Source: Desulfarculus sp. (lineage in GTDB: Bacteria > Desulfobacterota > Desulfarculia > Desulfarculales > Desulfarculaceae). From it: a DNA stretch of 59,995 bases. Where the stretch lies: positions 1 to 59,995 of the forward strand of contig JACRDC010000078.1 of the NCBI GenBank assembly GCA_016218705.1, read 5' to 3'. The notes under the pieces were generated by a model that worked only from the letters and a program-made list of their open reading frames with translations, had not been told where the DNA came from and ran no database searches. Within the stretch, counting starts at the first letter, position 1; the number at the start of each line of letters is the position of its first letter. The position numbers and the translations under genes were made by a program. Positions 1 to 7,272 of this stretch are shown here, piece after piece.

Positions 1-1
1 A

Positions 2-40
2 AGCGGCAAGGGCCTGGCTTGACGCCAGACCCTTGCCGCT
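2..40 (-). terminator. Hairpin 3' of tRNA-Pro, terminator-like
   Basis: An 11-bp stem (2-12 with 30-40) is extended by 5 bp (14-18 with 24-28) after one C/A mismatch, closing a 5-nt loop. It lies 11 nt past the 3' end of the minus-strand tRNA gene, so it is placed to terminate that transcript. Any U-tract would lie beyond the window edge; only two A residues on the plus strand are visible. Confidence 0.55.
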
Positions 41-51
41 GGGTACCATCT

Positions 52-128
52 TGGTCGGGACGACTGGATTTGAACCAGCGACTCCTGCGACCCGAACGCA
101 GTGCTCTACCAGGCTGAGCCACGTCCCG
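52..128 (-). tRNA. tRNA-Pro (anticodon CGG)
   Basis: The reverse complement folds as a complete 77-nt cloverleaf: a 7-bp acceptor stem (CGGGACG/CGTCCCG), a D arm GCTC/GAGC, an anticodon stem CTGCG/CGCAG around loop TTCGGGT, a 5-nt variable loop and a T arm GCTGG/CCAGT. It ends in an encoded CCA. Loop positions 34-36 read CGG, which decodes the proline codon CCG. This codon should be common in a genome this GC-rich. Confidence 0.95.
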
Positions 129-169
129 ATTCTGACCGCGAAAAGTACGTCCTGTGCTTTTTGCTCCTC

Positions 170-230
170 GGCCAGGTAAAAAATTCGATTTTGCCTGGCC
201 TCCCGGGCGTGCCGCCTTGGCGGACGGCAC
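170..230. repeat. Two hairpins resembling the core of the TACCAA repeat element
   Basis: Hairpin one pairs GGCCAGG (170-176) with CCTGGCC (194-200) around an A/T-rich loop; hairpin two pairs GTGCCG (209-214) with CGGCAC (225-230). The first hairpin and the following CTCCCGGGCG match the middle of the elements at 43.3 and 52.7 kb, where the stem reads GGCCGGGC/GCCCGGCC. The changes preserve pairing. It sits between the Nudix stop codon and the tRNA gene and may serve as a 3' hairpin for the Nudix transcript. Confidence 0.5.
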
Positions 231-237
231 TAGATAT

Positions 238-885
238 CTACACGAGGCCCCGGCGGCTGTCCACCGCTTTTTGCGCGCCGTTGCCCGCCACCGCCGCCAC
301 GGCCAGGGCCTTTTCTCCCAGGGCATCCAGGAGGTTCAAGAGCATGCGCGCCGTGGCCCCCCAGATGACGTCCGGCCCGTGGGCCAGGGCCACTTGGCGC
401 ATGGGCACGCCCTCCCAGTTGACGCTCTGGAGCTGGTAGCTCTCGCGGTCCAGCACCTTGGCCAGGGGCACCACCACCAGGCGCTCCACCTCCACCGGGT
501 TGGGGCGGAAGTCGGCGCGGGCGTCCACCAGGCCCACGTAGGGCGTCACCAGGAAGTTGGTGATGGTCAGTACCTGGTCCAGGCGCTCCACCACCTCCAC
601 CAGCCCCTGGCAGACCCCGATCTCCTCGCAGGTCTCGCGCAGGGCCGTCTCGGCCAGGTCGGCGTCGCCGGGGTCGGCGGCCCCGCCGGGAAAGGATATC
701 TGCCCTGGGTGGTGGGGCAGGGTGGCGTTGCGCTTGGTGAAAACCACCTGCACCTGGCCCTGGTTCTCCCATAGGGGCATGAGGACCGCCGCCGGCCGCG
801 AGCCCGGGTGCTCCAGGCGCTGGGGCTGGTGGCCGGCCAGGGCCTGGGTCAGGGTCTGGGCGGTATGTTGCAGCAGTTCGGTCAT
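238..885 (-). CDS. Nudix hydrolase, CoA pyrophosphatase (NudL/YeaB-like)
   Basis: This is a 215-residue Nudix protein. The Nudix box runs from about residue 67 (GG...D) to the REtcEEIGV segment ending at 91. Just before it is the stretch FTKRN...HPGQISFPGG, the signature that marks the CoA-diphosphatase subgroup (NudL, YeaB, PCD1). By family, it cleaves CoA and acyl-CoA to 4'-phosphopantetheine and 3',5'-ADP, trimming oxidised or surplus CoA in the cytosol. Size fits the family (about 190-220). It appears monocistronic, on the same strand as the downstream tRNA gene, with hairpins after its stop. The C-terminal 20 residues are not conserved-looking. Confidence 0.85.
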   Translation of the reverse strand: MTELLQHTAQTLTQALAGHQPQRLEHPGSRPAAVLMPLWENQGQVQVVFTKRNATLPHHPGQISFPGGAADPGDADLAETALRETCEEIGVCQGLVEVVERLDQVLTITNFLVTPYVGLVDARADFRPNPVEVERLVVVPLAKVLDRESYQLQSVNWEGVPMRQVALAHGPDVIWGATARMLLNLLDALGEKALAVAAVAGNGAQKAVDSRRGLV

Positions 886-1059
886 GGCAAGGGCTATTCT
901 ACCCCACAGAGGGCGCGGGTTACACCAGGGCTCGCCATAAACATAATACCGCCCCGCTCCGGCGGCCAGACCGGCGCGCCAGGCCCTGGGCCAGCCTCGT
1001 TGCCTTGGTACTAGGTGGGGGAGATGTCAGCCCCGCGCGACCGTGGGGCGGCGGATGGT

Positions 1060-1428
1060 TCACCAGCCGCCGGGCGGGCGCAAGGGCTCCATGTCGAAGA
1101 AGTTGTTCATGCCCCGCCAGAGGTGCTCCTCGCGCACCTCGCGGGTGCGGATGTTCTCGGCCACCATCAGCGAGCGCAGCTCGGTGGGGCGCAGGCCTGG
1201 GGCCACCAGCACGCTGATGCGGTCCCAGCCCAGGTCCTGGGCCACCCGCCACTCCTCCACCCCGGCCAGGATATGACCCTCGCGGGTGATTAACAGGGGC
1301 TTGAAGCGGCCCCCGGCGGCCAGGGCCGCGCGCAGGCGGTCCATCTCCTCGGCCGTGGCCGGCTCGAACAGGCGGGCGTATTCCGGGTGGGGCCGCAAGG
1401 CCCGGGGGTCGCGCACCTCGATGGGCAC
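1060..1428 (-). CDS. Small ParB/Srx-fold domain protein
   Basis: The 122-residue product is little more than one ParB N-terminal-like domain. It contains FKPLLITREGHILAGVEEWRVAQDLGW, split here as the ligand-binding GGRFKPLLI and GHILAGVEEWR segments, followed by a LMVAENIRTREV helix. The start is GTG, with GGAG about 8 nt upstream. Related stand-alone domains are found beside plasmid/phage partition genes or as CTP/ATP-binding regulators; there is no HTH or dimerisation domain here, so chromosome partition is unlikely. The specific role is unknown. It is 174 nt upstream of, and on the same strand as, the Nudix gene. Confidence 0.7.
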   Translation of the reverse strand: MPIEVRDPRALRPHPEYARLFEPATAEEMDRLRAALAAGGRFKPLLITREGHILAGVEEWRVAQDLGWDRISVLVAPGLRPTELRSLMVAENIRTREVREEHLWRGMNNFFDMEPLRPPGGW

Positions 1429-1507
1429 CTATGGTCTCCGTGTAGTGGGAGGTCAGTGTAACCGGCCCGGGCGCCAGGTGCAAGGGTTATGCGTTCACGA
1501 AAATCCG

Positions 1508-1535
1508 CGCCCCAGGCGGCCCTCCGCCTGGGGCG
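1508..1535. other. Perfect 12-bp hairpin upstream of CoA-transferase gene
   Basis: CGCCCCAGGCGG (1508-1519) pairs perfectly with CCGCCTGGGGCG (1524-1535) across a 4-nt loop. There is no U-tract on the plus strand. It lies 91 nt before the start of the CoA-transferase subunit A gene, so it would sit in that gene's leader if transcription begins upstream. Confidence 0.4.
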
Positions 1536-1626
1536 TCCGGACCCTGTGGACGGCCCAGGGCCTTGTTGCGGAGCGGCGTATTTGCTATTTACCAGGTACG
1601 GGCAATCTCATACAGGAGCCAACGCC

Positions 1627-2553
1627 ATGGAACAGGCCCCCAGCAAGGTCAAGACCCTGGAGCAGGCCGTGGCCGAGCTGGCGCGGCCGGGATCAAGCAT
1701 CGCCCTGTGCGCGGCCCTGGAGGGCTTCGTGCCCTTTGCCGCCGCCCACCAGATCATCCGCCAGGGCGTGGGCGACCTGACGCTGATCGCGCCCATCAGC
1801 AACATCTGCTTTGATCAGATCATCGCCGCCGGCCTGGCCAGCCGGGTCATCGCCGCCTGGGTGGGCAACGTCTCCACGGGCATCGCCTACAACTTCCGCC
1901 GCGCCGTGGAACAGGGCCGGCCCCAGCCCCTGGAGGTGATAAACCACAGCAACTTCAGCATCACCCTGGCCCTGGAGGCCGGGGCCCGTGGGCTGCCCAT
2001 GGCCGTGTCGCGCTCGCCGCTGGGCAGCGACATCGTCAAGGACAACCCCCACTTCAAGCAGTTCGCCTGCCCCCACTCGGGCGACAAGCTCCTGGCGGTC
2101 AAGGCCCTCAATCCCGACCTGACCATCCTGCACGTGCAGCGCTCCGACCCGGCGGGCAACTGCCAGGCCTGGGGGGCCACCGGGTTTTCGCGCCAGGCGG
2201 CCCTGGCGGCCAAAAAGGTGCTCATCACCTGCGAGGAGATCGTGGCCCCCGAGGTGATCCGCGCCGACCCCGAGCGCACCCTGGTGCCCGGCCTGGCCGT
2301 CAGCGCGGTCTGCGAGGTGCCCTGGGGCGCCCACCCGGCCCCGGTGCAGGGCTACTACGGTCTGGACAACGAATTTTTCGTGGACTACGCCGCCGCCACG
2401 CGTAGCGCCGAGGGCAGCGCCGCTTGGCTGCGGGAGTGGGTGTACGGCCTCAAGGGCCGGGGCGAGTACCTGGCCAAGCTGGGGCGCGAGAGGTGGGGCG
2501 GGCTGATGGTCAAGCATTCGATGAAGAGCGCGCCGGTGGAGTATGGGTGGTGA
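1627..2553 (+). CDS. CoA-transferase family I, subunit A (glutaconate CoA-transferase-like)
   Basis: The product (308 residues) resembles the alpha subunit of glutaconate-type CoA-transferases (GctA, about 320 residues), which with a beta subunit moves CoA between acyl-CoA and a free acid. Recognisable stretches include LTLIAPISNICFDQIIAAG near residue 55, a SPLGSDIV...NPHF segment and DLTILHVQRSDPAGNCQ. The ATG at 1627 is chosen because AGGAG lies 9 nt before it; the reading frame stays open further upstream without conservation. The partner beta subunit is not adjacent but 4.7 kb downstream (7273-8022), with five unrelated genes and a repeat between. This is unusual, because the two genes are normally side by side. 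The substrate cannot be told from sequence. Confidence 0.85.
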   Translation: MEQAPSKVKTLEQAVAELARPGSSIALCAALEGFVPFAAAHQIIRQGVGDLTLIAPISNICFDQIIAAGLASRVIAAWVGNVSTGIAYNFRRAVEQGRPQPLEVINHSNFSITLALEAGARGLPMAVSRSPLGSDIVKDNPHFKQFACPHSGDKLLAVKALNPDLTILHVQRSDPAGNCQAWGATGFSRQAALAAKKVLITCEEIVAPEVIRADPERTLVPGLAVSAVCEVPWGAHPAPVQGYYGLDNEFFVDYAAATRSAEGSAAWLREWVYGLKGRGEYLAKLGRERWGGLMVKHSMKSAPVEYGW

Positions 2554-2617
2554 GGTGGATAAGAAACCATCAGTAAAAGGCCATGGTGTTGGCCAAGATG
2601 GAAGGCTGGTGGGAAAA

Positions 2618-2632
2618 TTGACGTTGCGTCAA
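2618..2632. promoter_or_regulatory. Palindrome TTGACGTTGCGTCAA, candidate operator
   Basis: This is a perfect 6-bp inverted repeat with a 3-bp spacer, 35 bp before the start of the DUF4258 gene that opens the toxin-antitoxin-like pair. Its left half, TTGACG, could also act as a -35 hexamer. HTH antitoxins usually bind such a palindrome at their own promoter, so this is the natural candidate for autoregulation. The role is inferred. Confidence 0.45.
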
Positions 2633-2667
2633 CTTATTTCGTGCTAGACCCAAGGGCGGATGCTACA

Positions 2668-2952
2668 ATGAATCCAGAGCAGGCCAGGAGGCTTATCAGG
2701 GAGATAGCCAAGTCGGGCTGGCTGCGGCTCACCGGGCACTGCCGCCTGCGCATGCAAGAGCGCAACGTCACCATGGACGACCTGTTGCAGGCCTTGCTGT
2801 GGGGCGATATCCGCGAGCTTACGGCCAACCCGGGCCGCCAGAACTGGGAGTGCCTGGTCAAGGGCCAGGACATCGAGCACGAGCCCCTGACGGTCAAGGT
2901 GGCCATTCTGGAAGAGGACTTTGCCCTGCTGTGCATAACCGTGCACGGCTAG
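2668..2952 (+). CDS. DUF4258 family protein, toxin-like partner of an MqsA-type antitoxin
   Basis: A 94-residue protein with the DUF4258 pattern: an N-terminal helix, then LTGHCRLRMQERNVTMDDLLQAL, where the H/R...RM..R core resembles BECR-fold RNase toxins, then strands WECLVKGQ and VKVAILEEDFALLCITV. DUF4258 genes often sit directly before genes for YgiT/MqsA-type zinc-finger antitoxins, as here (14-nt gap). By analogy it would be a small ribonuclease held in check by the next gene product. ATG 2668 is chosen over an upstream in-frame GTG at 2641 because it fits the family's length; its ribosome-binding site is weak. Toxicity is inferred from context only. Confidence 0.65.
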   Translation: MNPEQARRLIREIAKSGWLRLTGHCRLRMQERNVTMDDLLQALLWGDIRELTANPGRQNWECLVKGQDIEHEPLTVKVAILEEDFALLCITVHG

Positions 2953-2966
2953 CGGAGGCGATTGTC

Positions 2967-3467
2967 ATGCGTTGTCCCGCCTGCGCAGCCCAGATGACCT
3001 GCCGCCTGGGCGAGCACCAATACAGCGAGAGCGGTCTAGACGGCGTCTATCTCAGCGACGTGGAGCTGTGGGAGTGCCCTTGCGGCGAGAAAGCCGTGGG
3101 CATCCCGGCGGTGCCCGAGCTGCACCGGCTCTTGGGCCAGGAACTGGTGCGCAAGCGCTCGCTGCTGGACGGGGCGGAGATTCGCTTCCTGCGCAAGAAC
3201 CTGGGCCTGGCGGCCAAGGACTTGGCCGACCTCCTGGGGGTGGATAAGGCCACGGTTTCGCGCTGGGAGAACGGCAAGCAGGTCCCCGACCGCACCACCG
3301 ACCGCCTCATTCGCCTAGTCTACGCCGCCCACAAGGGCATCTCCCTGCCCTGGCTCATGGAGCAATTCCCCGGCATCGCCGAGCAGCAGACCCCCGCGCC
3401 CCCCCTGCGGGTGCCACGCTCCTTCTGGAGCCGGGAGCCGGGGCCGCAAGAGAGCTGCCACCGCTGA
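2967..3467 (+). CDS. MqsA-family antitoxin-like regulator (zinc ribbon plus HTH)
   Basis: The 166-residue protein has an N-terminal zinc-binding module (C3-x2-C6 and C37-x-C39, a C-x-C variant of the usual second CxxC) and a helix-turn-helix at about 70-125 containing LGLAAKDLADLLGVDKATVSRWENGK, described here in parts: LAAKDLADLLGV and KATVSRWENG. This order matches MqsA (YgiT) antitoxins, which bind DNA through the C-terminal HTH and pair with an RNase toxin. The last 35 residues are a low-complexity extension absent from MqsA. A strong GGAGG-type site precedes ATG 2967. It probably represses its own operon through the palindrome at 2618-2632. Confidence 0.75.
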   Translation: MRCPACAAQMTCRLGEHQYSESGLDGVYLSDVELWECPCGEKAVGIPAVPELHRLLGQELVRKRSLLDGAEIRFLRKNLGLAAKDLADLLGVDKATVSRWENGKQVPDRTTDRLIRLVYAAHKGISLPWLMEQFPGIAEQQTPAPPLRVPRSFWSREPGPQESCHR

Positions 3468-3481
3468 TCCAAGGGGAGCCC

Positions 3482-4990
3482 ATGGCCTTGGCCAGCAACC
3501 CAGGCTCGCCCGGCTCGCCCATGCCCCGCCGGGGGCAGCCGGTGCTCACCCCCGGCCGGGCGGCCTTGCTCGCCTTCCTGCTTATCACGGCCGTCCTGGC
3601 CCTCACCCGCCAGGCCCTGGTGCCTTACAACGCCACGCCCGAGCAGCGCCACCACCTGTTCAGCGGCGACGAGCCCGAGTATCTCCTGGCCGCCTTCAAC
3701 CTGGCCCACGGCCAGGGGCTCACCCTGGGGCTGCGGGACAAGCAGGGCTTCCTGCCTCCCCAACGCCTGGAACACATCATGGAAGGCCGCTGGCACGGCG
3801 GCTATGATTATTTCCTCACGATCAGCCCGGAGCTGGGGCGGGCCTTCACCCGCCAAGCCTGGGGCGGAGACAAGCAAAAACTGGTGCACCGCCCCGGCAC
3901 CAGCGTCCTGCTGGCGCTGGCGGCTTGGGCTGGCGAGCGCCAGCGCTGGTGGTCCTACGCCATCCTGGCCAGCCTGGCCGCCGGGCTCACGGCCCTGATG
4001 GTCTGGTGGGCGGCCCGGGCCGGCGCGCCGGCTGGGCTGGCCCTGGTGGCCGGGCTGGCCTGCCTGCTCAGCCCGCCGGCCCTGTTCTACGGCCAGCAGG
4101 CCTTTCCCGAGCTGCCCCAGGCCCTCTTGCTGACCCTGGCGGCGGTGCTGCTCCTGCGCCCCTCGGGGCCGGCGGCCCTGGCCGCCGCCCTGTGCCTAGC
4201 CCTGGCCCCCTGGTTCTCCGACCGCGCCCTGCCGCCGGCCCTCTTCCTGGGCCTCTCGGCGTGGCTGGCCGCCCCGGGGCGGGGGCACAAGGCCCTGGTG
4301 CTGGCCATTCTGCTCCTGGACTTGGCCGGCCTGGGCACCTATTACTATCACCACCTGGGGGTGCCCTGGCCCCGCAACACCCACACGGTGCTCAAGGCTT
4401 CCCTGGGGTATATCCCCCTGGGATTCTTGCAGCTTTTCTTCAGCGGGCTGCAAGGCCTGGTCTTCTTCTTCCCCCTGGTGGGGCTGTTGCCCCTGGCGGC
4501 CTGGCAATGGTGGCGTAGCGGCTGGCAGAGGCGGCACTGCCTCCTATGGTCCCTGGCCTGGTGCGCGGCGGTGGCCGGGGTGGCGGCCTGGGAGGATTGG
4601 GGAGGGGGCACCTGCGCCCGGGGACGCTACGCCGTCCCGGTGCAACTCCTGACCCTACCGGCCTGGCTGGCCTGGGCGCGCCTGGGTTTCAGCCGGCGCC
4701 AGGCCCTTGCCCTGGCCCTCCTGGCCGCCTGGGGCCTGGCCTACGGGGCCGTGGTGGCCCTCAACCCCAAGTGGTGGTTTGCCAAGTTCCATCCCATCTT
4801 CAACCTGGATACCAGGAGCCCGCTCTTCGCCTGGCTGCCCGATATGGCCCAGCCCAGCATGCGGGCCTATGTGCTCTGCGCGGCCTGGTCCCTGGGGTTG
4901 GTGGGCCTCAACTGGTGGCTGGCGCGGGGTCCCCGGCCCGCTGGACCGCGGACCGGGCTTGCAAACTGCCCGCCCGCCGGGAGTGCCTGA
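3482..4990 (+). CDS. Polytopic membrane protein, GT-C glycosyltransferase-like
   Basis: The 502-residue protein has about ten to twelve hydrophobic segments beginning near residue 28. Shortly after the first helix comes SGDEPEYLLAAFNLAHGQG, with D63-E64 in the position where GT-C enzymes (PMT/ArnT/GT39-like) carry their catalytic acidic pair facing the periplasm. GT-C enzymes transfer sugars from polyprenyl-phosphate donors. Neither donor nor acceptor can be named. AGGGGAG precedes ATG 3482, 14 nt after the antitoxin stop, so it may be co-transcribed. The tail after about residue 480 is low-complexity, and its TGA stop abuts the end of a TACCAA repeat element, so the original C-terminus may have been altered. 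Confidence 0.6.
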   Translation: MALASNPGSPGSPMPRRGQPVLTPGRAALLAFLLITAVLALTRQALVPYNATPEQRHHLFSGDEPEYLLAAFNLAHGQGLTLGLRDKQGFLPPQRLEHIMEGRWHGGYDYFLTISPELGRAFTRQAWGGDKQKLVHRPGTSVLLALAAWAGERQRWWSYAILASLAAGLTALMVWWAARAGAPAGLALVAGLACLLSPPALFYGQQAFPELPQALLLTLAAVLLLRPSGPAALAAALCLALAPWFSDRALPPALFLGLSAWLAAPGRGHKALVLAILLLDLAGLGTYYYHHLGVPWPRNTHTVLKASLGYIPLGFLQLFFSGLQGLVFFFPLVGLLPLAAWQWWRSGWQRRHCLLWSLAWCAAVAGVAAWEDWGGGTCARGRYAVPVQLLTLPAWLAWARLGFSRRQALALALLAAWGLAYGAVVALNPKWWFAKFHPIFNLDTRSPLFAWLPDMAQPSMRAYVLCAAWSLGLVGLNWWLARGPRPAGPRTGLANCPPAGSA

Positions 4991-5193
4991 TACCAAGTTG
5001 CGATCAAACGAGTAGTTTGATCGCAACTTGGTATGCGGGCCATGGATCCACCCCAAGCAAACTGCGTTTGCTTGGGGACCCCGGGGAATGGCCTCCCGGG
5101 CGCGAAAGCGCCCGGGAGGCCGGGCAAAACCACGTTTTTGCCCGCTCGAGGGCAAATCAAAGAGCCATGGATGGCTTTGATTGCATATTGGTA
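4991..5193 (+). mobile_element. TACCAA element, copy 1 (non-autonomous insertion, 203 bp)
   Basis: It starts TACCAA and ends TTGGTA. The three bases before it (TGA, 4988-4990, also the stop codon of the preceding gene) are repeated immediately after it (5194-5196), giving a 3-bp target duplication. Inside is a chain of palindromes: 4991-5033 around TTGCGATCAAAC, a CCCCAAGCAAAC/GTTTGCTTGGGG stem near 5053-5077, a CTCCCGGGCGC/GCGCCCGGGAG stem near 5093-5118, and an AATCAAAG..CTTTGATT stem near the right end. No protein is encoded. It is inverted relative to the copies at 43.2 and 52.7 kb. Confidence 0.75.
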
Positions 5194-5414
5194 TGAGCCG
5201 CTGGCGGGCAAGGCCCGGCCCCCAGGCGCATCTTGTTTTTTGCATTTGTCTGTGGTGATATATAGAACGCCTGCCGATGATGGTGAATGACCACGCCGTT
5301 GGTGGTATAAACATACCGCCGCTGGCGATGCCTTGATAGCGTGATTGTTTTGCTAGCGGGGCCGGGGAGCCCCCAACCCAACGCGCCAAGATCCACATAG
5401 GAAAGAAACCAGCC
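5194..5414. other. Intergenic leader region before SGNH gene
   Basis: This 220-bp stretch is less GC-rich than its surroundings. It contains TTGCAT followed by TATATA (about 5240-5265, spacing too short for a standard promoter) and an imperfect inverted repeat GGTGGTATAAACATACCGCC near 5303-5322. A promoter for the secreted hydrolase gene is expected here but cannot be assigned. Confidence 0.3.
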
Positions 5415-6263
5415 ATGCACCTCTTCGCCAGAAATAAGACCCTGCCGCTACGGGCGGCGTTGCTATGCTGCCTGGTCCTTTGCTCCGCCCCGGCCTGGGC
5501 CGGAACCTCCCTAAGCCCCTGGGACAACCTGGGCACCAGCCTGCAACCCGACCTCAACGGCGGCGCCGGCTACCTGCGCGAGGACATAGAAAAGCGCTTC
5601 ACCGCCTCGGCCATCGGAGACAGCCTCACCGCCAATTCCGTTCTGCGCAATGTCTTTTACGACCGGCTCAACAACTCGGAGTTCACCTACCGCAGCATTC
5701 CCGGCGGCACCGAGGTGCTCAACCACGGCCTGCCCGGCGGCACCACGGCCTCCATCTTCAATTCGGCCTGGGCCGGCGACTGGGGTGCGGGCGAAGGGGC
5801 CAACTTCGTGGTCATCATGGCGGGCACCAACGATATAGACTACAACCGCGGCGACGATATCAACGCCCTGGCCAACGCCATGGTGGCCAACGTGCAGGAT
5901 CTGGTTTACAGCGTTTTGGGCGGCCAGACCGACCCCAACAGCCGGCCGTCGGTCATCGTCATGGGCATCCCCTGTTACATTGACGCCGACCGCACCGCCC
6001 GGGCCAAGGTGTACAACGACAAGCTGCGTTCCTCGCTAAAGCACATCGAGATATTCTCCGACGCCAACTGGTACGACACCTACGACGCCAACGATAAGAC
6101 CGCGCTGTACAGTCTGATGGAGGACGACAAACACCCCAACGACGACGGCATGTACCGCATCGCCGAGAACTGGTTCGAGGCCGTGGACGCCCTCTACAAC
6201 CCCAAGCGCATATCGGCGGACAACCACGTCTACAAGGGCGACTGGTACGTCCAGCACAAGTAG
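5415..6263 (+). CDS. Secreted SGNH/GDSL-family hydrolase
   Basis: A 282-residue protein with a clear signal peptide (basic MHLFARNK, a hydrophobic core, AWA cleavage near residue 29). SGNH blocks are all visible: GDSL with nucleophile S70, the block II glycine in NHGLPGG (104-109), GTND with N139, and DDKHPND with D237 and H240. It should be an exported esterase, lipase or carbohydrate deacetylase; the substrate is unknown. The low-GC leader and the repeat just upstream set it apart from the CoA-transferase genes on either side. The Shine-Dalgarno site is weak (GAAAGAA). Confidence 0.82.
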   Translation: MHLFARNKTLPLRAALLCCLVLCSAPAWAGTSLSPWDNLGTSLQPDLNGGAGYLREDIEKRFTASAIGDSLTANSVLRNVFYDRLNNSEFTYRSIPGGTEVLNHGLPGGTTASIFNSAWAGDWGAGEGANFVVIMAGTNDIDYNRGDDINALANAMVANVQDLVYSVLGGQTDPNSRPSVIVMGIPCYIDADRTARAKVYNDKLRSSLKHIEIFSDANWYDTYDANDKTALYSLMEDDKHPNDDGMYRIAENWFEAVDALYNPKRISADNHVYKGDWYVQHK

Positions 6264-6353
6264 CGTCAGGCACGGGTGGCGGCGCGCCTGGCGCGGGCCG
6301 GGCGGCGCCGCCCATGTTGACGGCCACCTGATTGTTCTAGGAATACCCCCGGC

Positions 6354-7238
6354 ATGAGCAAAGCCCTCCCGGCCGCATCCCTTCCCGCACTGGGCCGGGC
6401 GGCCCGCTGCCTGGGCCTGGCCCTGGGCCTCTGGCTGGCCGGCCAAGGCCTGGCCGGGGCCGACGGCGACAGCCGGCTGGCCACCACCCAAGAAAAATCC
6501 TTTCATTCCCGGGTGCTGGGCGACTTGCGGACGGCTGCCCCCGCCGGGCCGGCGGGCTGGGACCTGGTGGACCAGACCAGCATTACCGAGCTGGACCGGG
6601 TTAGCACCGGCCTGGGCAAGTCTCCCTGGCCGGTGACCTTTCGCCTGTCCTGGCAGGACTCGGCCCAGTTGCGCGCGGCCGATGAAAAGCTGTTGCAGGG
6701 CGGCGTGGCCCTTCTGGCCCAGCAAAAGGCCGACCAGAACGCGGCCCAGGTGCAAAAGCAGCTCGAGGCCCTGAACAAGGAACTGGGCGCGGCCCTCAAG
6801 AGAGGCGACCACGCCGAGGCCCAGCGCATCCAGGAGCGCATGGCCCCCCTGGTGGGGCAATTGCAGGAGCAGCACGCGCAGCTTGACCGCAAGTTCCAGG
6901 AGATACAGAAGGAAAGCCAGCCCACCGACGCCCGGGCCACCTTGAGCATCCAGGTCAACGCCCCGCACCAGGAGATCAGCGGCCCCCTGGCCGAGGAGCC
7001 TGCCCTGCGGGGCCACCGGGTCTGGCGCGGCCAGGGCTTCACCCTGGTGCTCCTGGGCAACTGGGGCCTGGATAGACCCGGCGCCAATACCACCGTCTTC
7101 ACCGCCCAGACCGACGCCGGCCTGCCCGCCACCACGGCCCAGGCCGTGGCGGTGCGCCTCACGGCCGACCCGGCCCGGGCGCGGCAAATGCTCGAGGCCC
7201 TGGACTGGGCGCGGCTGGAGGGGCTCTTGGCCCGCTAG
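6354..7238 (+). CDS. Secreted coiled-coil protein of unknown function
   Basis: This 294-residue product begins with a signal-peptide-like segment (GLALGLWLAGQGLAGADG, about residues 20-38). From about residue 100 to 190 it is charged and heptad-rich (Q, E, K, A), predicting a long coiled coil; the C-terminal third looks globular with beta-strand-like VWRGQGFTLVLLGNWG. No known domain is recognised. It lies 90 nt after the SGNH gene on the same strand, so the two exported proteins may be expressed together. Confidence 0.55.
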   Translation: MSKALPAASLPALGRAARCLGLALGLWLAGQGLAGADGDSRLATTQEKSFHSRVLGDLRTAAPAGPAGWDLVDQTSITELDRVSTGLGKSPWPVTFRLSWQDSAQLRAADEKLLQGGVALLAQQKADQNAAQVQKQLEALNKELGAALKRGDHAEAQRIQERMAPLVGQLQEQHAQLDRKFQEIQKESQPTDARATLSIQVNAPHQEISGPLAEEPALRGHRVWRGQGFTLVLLGNWGLDRPGANTTVFTAQTDAGLPATTAQAVAVRLTADPARARQMLEALDWARLEGLLAR

Positions 7239-7272
7239 GGGCTGGCCAGGGCCGGCCAGGCAAGAGGGGACC

